Shown piece after piece: positions 19,358 to 28,659 of a stretch of DNA of 29,228 nt. The stretch is from Paratrimastix pyriformis (Eukaryota > Preaxostyla > Paratrimastigidae). The position numbers and the translations under genes were made by a program. Numbering within the stretch: position 1 is the stretch's first letter; every line of letters begins with the position of its first letter. The DNA lies in NCBI GenBank assembly GCA_027972325.1, contig JAPMOS010000223.1, positions 17,501 through 46,728 on the forward strand, written 5' to 3'. The notes beneath the pieces were generated by a model, which saw only the letters and a program-made list of their open reading frames with translations, was not told the origin of the DNA and made no database searches.

Positions 19358-19890
19358 GTGTGTGTGTGTGTGTGTCATACATGTTTGCAACATAGAGATG
19401 CAAAACTCCCGATTCCGGCCGAAGCCGGGGGGTGACATGACCCCCAGTCCTCCCATGTTCCCCGCAATTCTGCGGGCAACTAGGGCTAGGGGCGGGGGCT
19501 ATGGTGACAGGGAGAGACAGAATGGAAAACGGGGGGGAGGAGGGACCAAGAAATGGGGTCGGAGATCAACACAGGAAACACTGAACAGTGGGGGAAAAGA
19601 TTGAACCGAAAGGAACACAATTCCATTACATTGGCACTTCCTGGGCGTTGGGCAGTCGGGTTCCCATGTACCATCGGGTGCTCGTGTGGAACACAAACAT
19701 CGGGGCGTGTTGCTGGCGGATCCACCATCCAAAGTCCCGCTTCCGCGGCCCGTCCGGTCCCGCGGGCACTCGAGCCGCCCCGCTCCCCTTCAACCCCAGA
19801 TCCGTGGGGCAGAGCGAGGCTCCCTTCGAAGCTTGCGGCGTGTCAAGAAGCCCTTGCGCAGGGGCAGGGACAAGCGCGGGGGCAGCATGG

Positions 19891-19982
19891 GCAGGGGCAG
19901 GGGCAGGGGCAGGGGCAGGGGCAGGGGCAGGGGCAGGGGCAGGGGCAGGGGCAGGGGCAGGGGCAGGGGCAGGGGCAGGGGC
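19891..19982. repeat. GGGGCA hexamer array
   Basis: About fifteen copies of GGGGCA in a row. On the minus strand they read as Pro-Ala repeats in the R1 frame. Copy 1 has a shorter, less regular version near 7,790-7,870, so the array has expanded since the copies split. Confidence 0.9.
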
Positions 19983-20003
19983 CACAGTGGGAGTCGCAGT
20001 GGG

Positions 20004-20130
20004 TGCTGATGCAGTGGGGGCTGGTGCAGATGCAGTGGGGGCTGGTGCAGATGCAGTGGGGGCTGGTGCAGATGCAGTGGGGGCTGGTGCAGATGCAGTG
20101 GGTGCTGGTGCAGATGCTGTGGGGGCTGGG
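20004..20130. repeat. 21-bp tandem repeat in R1
   Basis: About six copies of a unit like GGTGCAGATGCAGTGGGGGCT. Read on the minus strand they give Ala/Pro/Thr/Ser repeats in frame. Copy 1 has about three units near 7,890-7,950. Confidence 0.85.
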
Positions 20131-20627
20131 GGCGGCACCTTGGCGAACGGATTCCCGAACTGCGCCGGCTGTCGGGCAACAGCAGGGCGCACAGCAAAAG
20201 GATTGCTGCCAGCCTTCTCCTCAACCCTGTCCTTCTTCTTTGCTGGCGAAGGCTCAGGGGATGGCGGACGTGGCCGACTCGTACCACCTCCCAGCTGAAG
20301 CGGTGCAGCGGAGGGGTCGATGCAATGTGCGGTCACTTTTCCGGGAGGCTGTTTGACAGTGCTCGGTGACTTTGGACACAGGCCAGATTGGGGCGAAGCA
20401 GGGGGCGGGTTCACCGAAGCAACAGGTCGGGCTGGAACGGGGGTCGCCATCGATACTCGCGATACAGCAACGGCCTTGTTGGCAGACTCCAAATTGAAAA
20501 TAGTGGCACCACAAATGAATTGAATCAATTGCGCAAGCTTTTGGCAGCACAGAGATTGATCGCCCCCCGCCGACCGTAGAATGCTCAAACTGATGCGCTG
20601 AAGCAACTTGGTCGACGGGATGCGGTG

Positions 20628-20867
20628 GTCTCATGTTGGGTCTCCACTCAGAGACCAGCGAACGATCACCCGTCCGGGTATTAGACCAACGAACAACCGA
20701 CCGGTTGGCCATCAGGGAACCTCAGCCCCGAGTCGGCTGGGCTCTCTTATGAGCACCCTCTTGGGCGATGCGCTCCGACTTGACTTGGCGAAAAAAACAA
20801 AAAAAAAATGCCATGTCCCGAGAAGACGCACACACCGCCTGCGACAAGGTGCTGAGGTCTGAGGTTG
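20628..20867. other. left part of the segment inserted into R1
   Basis: Unique sequence between the cut end of R1 and the tRNA-Gly half. It opens with an inverted repeat, GGTCTC near 20,635 and GAGACC near 20,659. A run of A residues lies near 20,795-20,810; on the minus strand it is a T-rich run that could stop RNA polymerase III after the tRNA-Gly half. I see no gene. Confidence 0.4.
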
Positions 20868-20901
20868 GTGGCAAGTATAAGACCGCCACACCACCGAGCT
20901 A
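20868..20901 (-). tRNA. tRNA-Gly(GCC) 5' half
   Basis: On the minus strand the sequence reads TAGCTCGGTGGTGTGGC (D arm and A box), then TCTTATACTTGCCAC. The latter matches the 5' side of a tRNA-Gly anticodon arm with GCC in the loop. The matching 3' side of the anticodon stem and the T arm do not follow, so it is a half gene. It lies back to back with the 5S gene, which starts 2 bp away on the other strand. Its TATAAG word falls about 29 bp upstream of the 5S start and could serve as a TATA-like element for it. Confidence 0.5.
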
Positions 20902-20903
20902 TT

Positions 20904-21022
20904 AAGCTACGGCAATAGTTGGGCGAAAGCACCGGATCCCTTCAGACATCCGAAGTTAAGCGCTCAACGCTCGGTTAGTACTTGGATGGGGGACCGCCAG
21001 GAAAAACCGAGTGCTGTAGCTT
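20904..21022 (+). rRNA. 5S ribosomal RNA
   Basis: The sequence holds the conserved 5S landmarks GAAAGCACCGGATCCC, CCGAAGTTAAGCG (box A of the internal promoter), GGTTAGTACTTGGATGGG and GACCGCC (box C region), and GAGTGCTGTAGC. The two ends pair into helix I: AAGCTACGGCA at the start with TGCTGTAGCTT at the end, all eleven pairs including one G-U. Length is about 119 nt, the usual size. A run of six T follows. It is a single copy here, next to satellite DNA and inside a transposon nest, so it may be a dispersed 5S copy and not part of the main array. Confidence 0.92.
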
Positions 21023-21027
21023 CTGCA

Positions 21028-21033
21028 TTTTTT
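21028..21033 (+). terminator. RNA polymerase III terminator of 5S
   Basis: Six T residues begin 5 nt after the end of helix I, the usual stop signal for RNA polymerase III on 5S genes. Confidence 0.8.
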
Positions 21034-21036
21034 GAC

Positions 21037-21192
21037 TATCAACATCAACATCAACATCAACATCAACATCAACATCAACATCAACATGAACATCAACATG
21101 AACATCAACATCAACATCAACATCAACATCAACATCAACATCAACATCAACATCAACATCAACATCAACATCAACATCAACATCAACATCAA
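21037..21192. repeat. (CATCAA)n hexamer satellite
   Basis: About 26 copies of the hexamer CATCAA with a few CATGAA variants, starting right after the 5S terminator. Open frames read from it (poly His-Gln, Met-Leu and so on) are artefacts. Confidence 0.95.
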
Positions 21193-21371
21193 CATCATCA
21201 CCAACATGGTCATCATCACCAACATGGTCATCATCACCAACATGGTCATCATCACCAACATGGTCATCATCACCAACATGGTCATCATCACCAATATGGT
21301 CATCATCACCAACATGGTCATCATCGCCAACATGGTCATCATCACCAACATGGTCATCATCACCAACATGG

Positions 21372-21372
<1 letters not shown>
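21193..21372. repeat. 18-bp satellite, ten units
   Basis: Exactly ten head-to-tail units of CATCATCACCAACATGGT, with single-base variants in two of them. The unit looks built from the neighbouring CAT and CATCAA repeats. Confidence 0.95.

Positions 21373-21430
<58 letters not shown>
21373..21430. repeat. (CAT)n microsatellite, left of DIRS-B
   Basis: Pure CAT repeat of 58 bp that stops at the left end of DIRS-B. The array resumes as (ATC)n at 27744 on the other side of the element, so the element sits inside it. Confidence 0.95.
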
Positions 21431-21434
<4 letters not shown>

Positions 21435-21492
21435 CCATCGTAGACTCAGGATAGCAGGCGACAGCCTCCGTCTTCGGCAGTCTAGGTGCTAT
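21431..21492. repeat. DIRS-B left terminal sequence (repeated in the internal junction)
   Basis: 62 bp starting CTATCCATCGTAGACTCAGG. The same 62 bp recur in direct orientation at 22101-22162. They lie outside the inverted arm and mark the exact left end of the element against the CAT repeat. Confidence 0.9.
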
Positions 21493-21517
21493 AACTCCTT
21501 GTTCTTCATAATGAACA

Positions 21518-21926
21518 CCACACAATGCAGAAAAATAAACCAATCCTAAAATGGTCACGACGGACAGCGTGTCCAATACGTGTCCATAAATCATAACAAA
21601 AATAGGAGAGAGAGGTCAAAGGGAGTCTAGAACTTTGGCCGAAGCCAAAAAATTAAACACGCACAGGAAGGGGGTGAGATGCGCGTGAACGGCCAGATGC
21701 GTTGCGCATCCGAATCTCCGAAAACCGTTGAGAGATTTCCGGGTCAACGGTCCATGATCGAACCGTGAAGTGACCCACTTTGGGCTTCGGAAGAGGTCCG
21801 AAAGGGGTGGTAAAAGTAGCGGAGGCGAAAAAACAACAGGGAAAAGTTGAAAAGTGCGGTCGGACCGTTCCCGCCCAATTCCGAGTACTTAAGGGGCGCC
21901 CCGGACCAGCACAGTGCCTTCGTTTT
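21518..21926. repeat. DIRS-B inverted terminal repeat, left arm
   Basis: Reverse complement of 27321-27727. It contains several hairpins: TTTGGC and GCCAAA around a CGAA loop (21634-21649), GATGCG and CGCATC around TTG (near 21,698-21,712), and CCGTTGA and TCAACGG (21725-21750). Confidence 0.95.
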
Positions 21927-22087
21927 GGAGTGGTGTTCTCCGTGACGAGTCAAGTGGCAGAGGCGGTTGGATGGCGTACGAACCCCGACAGTAGCAGCAG
22001 GAATAGGTGCGGGTGGGCCCGAAAGCGAGAAGGGAGCAGAAAAATGAGGGAGAAACGGGTGGGTAGCACCTATCCTGCCTCGACTTC

Positions 22088-22162
22088 GGCTGTCGACTCA
22101 CTATCCATCGTAGACTCAGGATAGCAGGCGACAGCCTCCGTCTTCGGCAGTCTAGGTGCTAT
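22088..22162. repeat. DIRS-B internal complementary/junction region
   Basis: GGCTGTCGACTCA (also the last 13 bp of the element) is followed at once by the 62-bp left-end sequence. The two ends are thus joined head to tail inside the element. This matches the role proposed for the internal region of DIRS elements in closing the cDNA circle. Confidence 0.85.
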
Positions 22163-22277
22163 CACAGGCAGAGAGGGGAGAAAAAGAATAAAAACCCCAA
22201 GTGCAGCACAGCATCTAATCGGCTGGCCGCAAAAATCAGGAAATGAAAAGTCCCAACATGGCATGCCAAGCCAGCAT

Positions 22278-23692
22278 CTAGTCGGCCGGCGGCAGCAGGA
22301 GAAACAGAAAAACAGAAAAAAGACAGACAAAGGGCCTTGGAGGCCCCTCAAAAGCAGTCGAAAGCGGGCTGGCTCGACGATTCCTCCCCAGGCTCGTCGT
22401 TCTCTCCGTCGTCAGAGGGTCGGCTGCCCCGCGGCGGCGCGGAGCGGCGGATGGCGCCCGGCTGGGGCGGCGGGTGGTGCGCGGGCGCCGGCGTGGCGCC
22501 GGCGTGCTGGTTGCATCGCCCGAAGGAGCCTCCTCGTCGTTGTCGTCGTCCTGAACGACCAGCGCACGATGCCTCCGCGGAGCCGCCGGACGGTGGCGCG
22601 GCGTGGCCGACAGGGAGAGCGACGAGGCAGGCGAGGCCGGTGCGGGCGGCGCCGGCGGAAGTGCCGGGCGAACGGCCTGAACGAGGTCGGTCTCGGCGGA
22701 CGGCGCGGCAGGTGCGCCCGCGACGGTGGCGTTGCGCTGGGGCGGCACCGTGGCGAACATGAGATCGGTGAAGTTGCTGTCGACGCCCGTCTGCACGTAG
22801 TGCTGCGCAAACACTTTGGCCGAAGCCCATCGGCCCAGGTGCAGGATCTTGTCGGGCATGACCTCGCGCGCGATGGCCCAGCTGGCACCCCCACGTCGGA
22901 AGCCCCGCGCCGACAGGAGCGAGCGATCGCCCCCGCCGGCGACGATGACCTCGTTGAGGATGTGGCTGACGGTGGCCGGTTTGACGCCCTCGTAGGGCCG
23001 GCGCAGCTGGATGATGACCCGCGACGGTCCTGGCGGGTCGGGCCGCATGGCCCCTGTGCGGCGGAGCCAGCATTGGTAGCAGCCGACCGGGTCAAGGAGC
23101 GCATCGGCTGCGCGCCAGATGGTAACGGAGGCGCCCTGCGCGGTGTAGTCGTTCTTGAATCCCAGCAGGCAGACGACCAGCCGATCGGCGGCCGGCGGAA
23201 TGGCCACCTGTGAGACAGTGGGCAGAGTCACGTCGGAGGGCCGCAGCAGCGCCAGGAAGGCCAGCAGGGCGACCAGCTTGGCGCGGAGGCGCTCGAGTGG
23301 GAGCGCCTCGTTCGGGCCCCACTGGTGGAAGAGCTCCACCAGCAGGGTGGGCGGCACAGGCAGCCCCTTCTGGACGGGCTGCGTGGTACGGCGCAGGCGA
23401 ATGGCCTTGCGGAGGCGGCCGTAGAGGTGGTCGCGCGCCGGGGAGGGCACCCAAGTGCGTCGTGGATCAGGTTGACCACGGTGGAGATGAGCGACAAGGT
23501 CGACCGGGGCCGGCAGCTGGCCCGGGTGGCCTCATCGGTGTAGTCGGCCAGAGCGCTCACAGGCATGGGCACCAGCGGGATGCCCCGGCCGGCGCAGAAC
23601 CGGGCCAGGGCACGTAGCCGGTTGGTGAGGCTCTTCTCGGTGGTGGGCTTTACAGCAGCCGAGACAAGTAGCTGGCGACCTTGGGCGCTCAA
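22278..23692 (-). CDS. DIRS-B tyrosine recombinase
   Basis: The N-terminal half has a core-binding segment (KSLTNRLRALARFCAGRGIP near 23,630). The catalytic half has LLRPSDVTL with the first Arg, LLSARGFRRGGASWA in place of the His-x-x-Arg box, and HLGRWASAKVFAQHYVQ with the candidate Tyr. A long Pro/Ala-rich C-terminus follows. The RGFRRGG form of the second box differs from the HSxR form of DIRS-A, so the two recombinases belong to separate lineages. The reading frame is interrupted. Confidence 0.8.
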
Positions 23693-25400
23693 TGGGCCGC
23701 TCCGGCCGCCCAGAAATCCTGAAGGCGCAGACGCGCCAGCTGAGGTTCTTCGTCGGCTCCGAGTGGCCGGAAGCAGCCGGGCGGAAGGCCCGCGGGTCCT
23801 GCGGCAGGAGCACGGGCCAGTCCACCGTCAGGGCCAGCAGCAGGGGCCACCAGGGCTGGCTCGGCCAGACCGGGGCCAGCAGGGTGCACTCGACCCCGGG
23901 CCCAGAGTGCTGCAGGTGGCGTAGTACGCGGTGGATCTGCGAAAGGGGGTTGACCCAGCTGTTCTCGCCGGGCTCCCACCGGGCCGAAAACGTGTCGGCG
24001 CGCAGGGACTGCACATCGCGGTGGCGGCTCGTAGCGGGGCACCTGTCGCGTCGCGAAGGTGGCCATGCGGTCGATCGAGTGCGGGCCCCAGAGCCGGTCC
24101 AGCGAGCGGAACAGCGCCGGGTGGAGCATCCAGTCGCTGCGGTCGAAGTCCCGCGAGAGCTGGTCCGCCGTGGTATTCGTCACGCCCGCCACGTGCTCGG
24201 CCTGCAGGGTGATCCCGTGGCGCTGCAAGGGCGTGGATGGCCCGGGCGATCCCGTCCAGGGCCGGGTTGAGGCGGCCAAACCCGTTGAGGTGGGCCACCG
24301 TCGTCGCGTTGTCGACCTGGAAGAGCACCGTGCGGCCCCGCCAGGCCGGCGTCGCGGCCCAGATGCGCAGGGCGTTGAGCACGGCCATGCTCGCGCTGGT
24401 TGATGGGCGTCTCGCGCATGACGCCCGTCCAGGGGCCCTGGGCTGTCTCGTTGCGCTCGATCCAGCAGGCCCCCCAGCCGATGTCCGAGGCGTCCGTGGC
24501 GCAGGTCAGATCGGCCGGCGCCGGGAGCGGACAGGCCCCGTTCCAGCCTTCGAGGCCCTCCAGCCACCAGCGGAGGTCTCCCCGGGCCGGCTCGTCCAGC
24601 ATCACGCAGCAGTGCCAGTTGGGGGCCGCTGCGACCACGCGGTAGACGTTGCGCAGGAGGAACTTGGCGGGGCCACGGCCCGCGAGACGGACAGGCAGAG
24701 GCCCGCCACGTGGGCCACCGACGCACGTGGGGCCGCGAGCAGCGCAGCAGCCGGAGCGATCTCGTGTCGGATGGTGCGCCGCTTCTCGGCGGGCACGCAG
24801 TAGCGCACCTGGGGAGCGGTCTCGACCTCGTACCCCAGAAACTGCTGCCGCGGGGCGGGCGCATGGCACTTCTCCAGCTTGAGGTTCATGCCCGCCTGCT
24901 CCATCACGGCCACGAAGCGCGCCCACTCGCGATCGGCCTCGGCCGGCCGACTGGCCACGATGAAGTCGTCGATGTAGGAGAGCATCCGCAGGCCGCACGA
25001 GGGGCCCCGGAGGTACTCGCAGAGGGGCCTGAGAAACTTGGTAAAGGCCCAAGGGGCACAGGAGAGGCCGAACGGGAGAACCGTGTAGACGTAGTAGCGG
25101 CCCCGCCAGGCGAACCCCAAGAGCTGCTGGTCGTCGGGGTGAATGCGCAGGTGATGGGAGCCCTCGGAGAGGTCCGCCGTCGAGATGTAGTCCCCGTCGC
25201 GCAGCAGAGGCGCCAGCGTGGTCAGATCCTCCAGCTTGAAGGCCGGCGCCTGGACAAAAGAGTTGACGAAGCGCATGTCGATGCAGAGCCTCAGCTTCCC
25301 GTTCTTCTTCGGCGCGCACGTCAGCGGGGAGATGTTGTGGGGCGGCACCTGGACGGGTCGGATTGCGCCCGTCCCGAGGGAGGCAAGCCACCTCCCTGGT
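23689..25400 (-). CDS. DIRS-B reverse transcriptase, RNase H and Dam-like region
   Basis: Reverse transcriptase motifs in order are [47 protein letters not shown] and [10 protein letters not shown]. RNase H motifs [14 protein letters not shown] and [13 protein letters not shown] follow. Further on, a region after HPALFRSLDRLWGP corresponds to the Dam-like part of DIRS elements. The catalytic residues of the reverse transcriptase are present. The frame is interrupted in the RNase H half. It is closely similar to the fragment at 15550-16711. Confidence 0.88.
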
Positions 25401-25499
25401 CGACGAAGGAGGCGTGCTCGGGGTGCACGTAGTTGGGCAAATGGGAGCTGCACGGCTTGCAAAGGAGCGGGATGCGGAAGCCGTGCAAGAGCCAGTTGT

Positions 25500-27282
25500 G
25501 CACGGGGCGGGGCAAGTGAAAACTCCTCCCAGAAGGCCCGGAAGGGCGGGAGGGAGGACGCCCGGTGCTGAGGCAAGGTGGTGGCGGTGGTGGCGATGCG
25601 GCCGGTGGTGATGGGGGATGGTCGCACCGTGGCGGCAGCGGCGAGGAGGGTGGCGGTGTTGGTGGTGGAGATGGCGGACCCCGTTGCTGCCGCGGCGCGC
25701 GGGCTCTGCGCGCCGTTACTGCTCGCCGGCGCCGTCCGACTGCGCCTGCTGGCGCCCGCCGGCGGAGCCGTTGTTGCTGCCACCATTGTCGAAGCGGCGC
25801 CGCTGCGGGAAGCTGCGCTGCTGGCGCTGGGCAAAGCCGTTGAACCGGTCGCCGCCTCGGCCGAACCCGCCGCCGAAACTGCGCCCGCCGAAGCCGCCAT
25901 GGCCACTCGACGAGCGGAAGTCGTTCCCGCCACGATCGCGGCCCCGCCCGTACGGCGCCCGCCGGCCTGGCCGCCGCGTTGCTGCTGCTGCTGGCCGGGC
26001 AGGGCGCGCATGCCCTGAGCGAGGCGGATGGCGAAGTCGAGCTGCTGGAGGTTCTGGCCCGTGGCGACCTCGGGAGCGGTGCGGACATACTCGTACATGC
26101 GGGCCACGTCGGGTGCAAGAGCCGTATGCACCCAGGCGAGCCGCTTGCGGTCCACGATGGCGGCGGCAATGGAGCGAGCAAAGCAAGAGGGGCGGCGCGC
26201 AAGTCCTCCTCGGTGCAGGGCAGGCGTGCCAGCCGCTCAAGGTTGAGCGATTCCCGGTGAAGGCGCTGGAGAAAGCGGAATTCAGCCCTGGACTCGCGGG
26301 CGAGGCCCGTGACCGAGCCGAGCTGGGGAAGTCGCTGGGCACAGGGACGCCCCGGACGAAGGCCCGGAGCGCTCCAGTGCGAGCCTGTCAGAGGCCTCGC
26401 GGTCGCCAGGTTGCTGCTGCTGCGGGTCTGCGGCCCGCCGCTGGTCATCCTCGTCGTTGGCGGCGGCAGCATCGTCCTCGTCCGTGAAGTCGCCCTCGGC
26501 GGCGCCATCGTCGCCGCTGGGCGGATCGGCCTCCCCTGGAAAGGTCCCGGGGCGGCAAGAGCGAGTCGTCTGAGAGTCGGTCGGCGCAGCGGCGGAAGTG
26601 TCAGACGGAGCGGCCGGCCCACGGGTGACAGGCACCCGCTGGCCGACGCCTGGCATGGCCGAAGCGCGGGCGGCACTCGCAGCAGTGAGCGGGACTCGTC
26701 CGGAAGCAGGTTGGACGGGGCAGGAGCAGAGGCCTGGTCGGGCCGAAAAAACGAGAGCGGAGCAGGCTCATCCGCGGCCGGTACGGCGGCAGCACCACCG
26801 GCACCCGGGGGGGCGCCGGAGGCACCGCGGGCAGCCGGCCTTCTGGGCCGAAGGCAAGGTCGCGGAGGCAGCAGCGGCGGCCGCAATCATGGCCCGCTGC
26901 TGACCGAGAATGTCCCCAGCGAGGCCTCGATCACACGCCGGATGTGGGCGTTGAGGCCTTCAAGGGACATGGGACAATCCGCAGAGTGTTTCTGCAGGGG
27001 CCGGGGTATGCACGGGAGGCCCAGGGGGGCCGCAGGAGGGCTCCCTCAGACCCGCTCATGCGCACCCCGTCATCATCGAGGTCCGTGAAAGGTGCCGGAG
27101 CTGGTCGCCGTGGCCGGGCCGGGCGCAGCCTGCGTAGCGGAAGCAGCCTGGCGGACAGCCGCCGCCGAAACGGTACTCGAAGAGCCAGAGCCGATGGGGG
27201 TCGGATTGGGCGTCCCAGGAGTGGGGACCTTGATGATGAGCTTGGGCATCGGAGGGTCCTGAAGTCGATGAGTAGAGGCCAT
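25500..27282 (-). CDS. DIRS-B Gag-like region
   Basis: It opens with MASTHRLQDPPMPKLIIKV at 27282, just inside the right arm, which is where ORF1 lies in this family. Most of the region is Pro/Ala/Ser-rich. A more ordinary helical stretch (RFLQRLHRESLNLERLARL and VHTALAPDVARMYEYVRTA, near 26,100-26,280) is followed by Gly/Arg/Gln-rich sequence before the reverse transcriptase. I see no zinc knuckle. Its reading frame is interrupted. The Gag-like call rests on position and composition. Confidence 0.5.
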
Positions 27283-27320
27283 TGTAGTCGTAGTCCTTGA
27301 AAAACGGGTGTTCACCACGA

Positions 27321-27727
27321 AAAACGAAGGCACTGTGCTGGTCCGGGGCGCCCCTTAAGTACTCGGAATTGGGCGGGAACGGTCCGACCGCACTTTTCAA
27401 CTTTTCCCTGTTGTTTTTCGCCTCCGCTACTTTTACCACCCCCTTTCGGACCTCTTCCGAAGCCCAAAGTGGGGTCACTTCACGGTTCGATCATGGACCG
27501 TTGACCCGGAAATCTCTCAACGGTTTTCGGAGATTCGGATGCGCAACGCATCTGGCCGTTCACGCGCATCTCACCCCTTCCTGTGCGTGTTTAATTTTTG
27601 GCTTCGGCCAAAGTTCTAGACTCCTTTGACCTCTCTCTCCTATTTTTGTTATGATTTATGGACACGTATTGGACACGCTGTCCGTCGTGACCATTTTAGG
27701 ATTGGTTTATTTTTCTGCATTGTGTGG
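27321..27727. repeat. DIRS-B inverted terminal repeat, right arm
   Basis: Reverse complement of 21518-21926. By eye the arms show no base substitutions, only about six one-base differences in the lengths of single-base runs. It contains the presumed promoter, as the upstream end of the element. Confidence 0.95.
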
Positions 27728-27742
27728 ACTGGCTGTCGACTC

Positions 27743-27920
<178 letters not shown>

Positions 27921-28621
27921 GCCACCAAATACCCAAAGTTTGCCAAACTCAGGGATCATGGTCGAAGTAAAGGAAAGGCAGCTCAGCTGGTCCATGCTCG
28001 GAAGATAGCTCGATGATCGTCGAGCTCGTCAAAGCACAAGAAATGGATCTTCTTCATCCAGAATGAAGCATGCTTTTCAATAAAAGCACTGGTTTCGTCG
28101 TCCAGATCATCATTCACAGCCGTGATTTCGCAGGCCATAGCCCTGCGTAAATCGTGTTGAACTGAGAATAGTGCCGGGGATGTGTTCTCCCACCAGGGTG
28201 TTCTCCCACAGCGGGCACCGCCGTTGGTTCCGCTCGGACTCATTCGAATCTCGAACTCGGACTGGGGGAGGTCCCTCGACAGGGGCTCCACGGGACCGCT
28301 AAGCGCGCGTGCCCGCGGTAACGTGTCGACAGAGGTCACTGCAGAGTCCCCATCACATCTCGATCTGGGGAGCCCGCCACGGAACATCAGCGACCGTACT
28401 ACCCGTATCGATTCGCGCTGTCCGACATCGAACTTTACGTCTTGGGGCCTAATCCCAAGTTTTTCCAACGCGGATGGTCCGTCTTTTTCGGCAGAGCGGA
28501 AGACCGGCCATAGGTCCCGGGGAAGCCTTCAGGCTTTTAACCTCGTCAGAAGCGGGAATTGAACCGCCGACCTTCTGTTCTGGTACCTGACGTGCTACCG
28601 CCTGTACTAGACCGACCCGAC
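27921..28621 (-). mobile_element. R1 retroposon, copy 2, 5' part
   Basis: 27921-28180 matches copy 1 at 8459-8722. Beyond that this copy extends a further 0.44 kb that copy 1 lacks, reaching a tRNA-like head at 28616-28544 that starts 5 nt inside the 12-bp duplication (28622-28633). An open frame begins at 28468 (MEKLGIRPQDVKFDVGQ) and runs in frame into the MACEITAVNDDLDD start seen in copy 1, so the full-length R1 protein may begin there. I do not recognise the added N-terminal part. This is the only full-length R1 in the window, interrupted at 20628-27920. Confidence 0.65.
28544..28616 (-). tRNA. degenerate tRNA-like head of R1
   Basis: On the minus strand the 73-nt sequence has exact tRNA spacing: a 7-nt acceptor arm, TA, a D arm (GTACAGGCGGTAGCAC, A box), a 17-nt anticodon arm, a 5-nt variable loop and a T arm containing GGTTCAATTCCC (B box). 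Several stem pairs are mismatched (two in the acceptor, one in the D stem, two each in the anticodon and T stems), so it is unlikely to make a working tRNA. The loop would read CCA. Sitting at the 5' end of R1, it looks like a SINE-type polymerase III promoter. Confidence 0.55.
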
Positions 28622-28659
28622 GTATTTCAGCATTGTGCGGTGCGAGTTGGTGAGCAGCA
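28622..28659 (-). mobile_element. DIRS-A ORF1 fragment, outer right piece
   Basis: Matches DIRS-A 14116-14155. Its first 12 bp, GTATTTCAGCAT, repeat the end of the left-hand piece at 19346-19357 and form the target-site duplication of R1. The remainder continues the left-hand piece in DIRS-A order. Confidence 0.75.

Larger units (their letters stand above)
19358..20627 (-). mobile_element. R1 retroposon, copy 2, 3' part
   Basis: Matches copy 1 from its AC tail (GT run at 19358-19375 on the plus strand) up to the word GTCGACGGGATGCG, where it is cut. The upstream part resumes at 27921. Only about 10 bp seen in copy 1 (CTTCTCAGAG) are absent between the two parts, so they are one R1 copy split by the 7.3-kb segment 20628-27920. 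With the upstream part it is about 1.97 kb and is flanked by the 12-bp duplication GTATTTCAGCAT. Its Pro/Ala tract is longer than in copy 1. Confidence 0.75.

Noticed and set aside
20986-21594. Long open frames over the satellites (His/Gln-, Ile/Asn- and Met-rich)
   Set aside because: They are the translations of CATCAA, CAT and 18-bp repeats in every frame, with no non-repeat protein sequence or promoter.
24237-26487. Long plus-strand frames across DIRS-B
   Set aside because: High GC content leaves antisense frames open. Recognisable motifs lie only on the minus strand.
28181-28543. Possible rRNA or separate host gene
   Set aside because: I found no rRNA landmarks. The minus-strand frame runs in phase into the R1 protein, so it is better read as the 5' part of R1.
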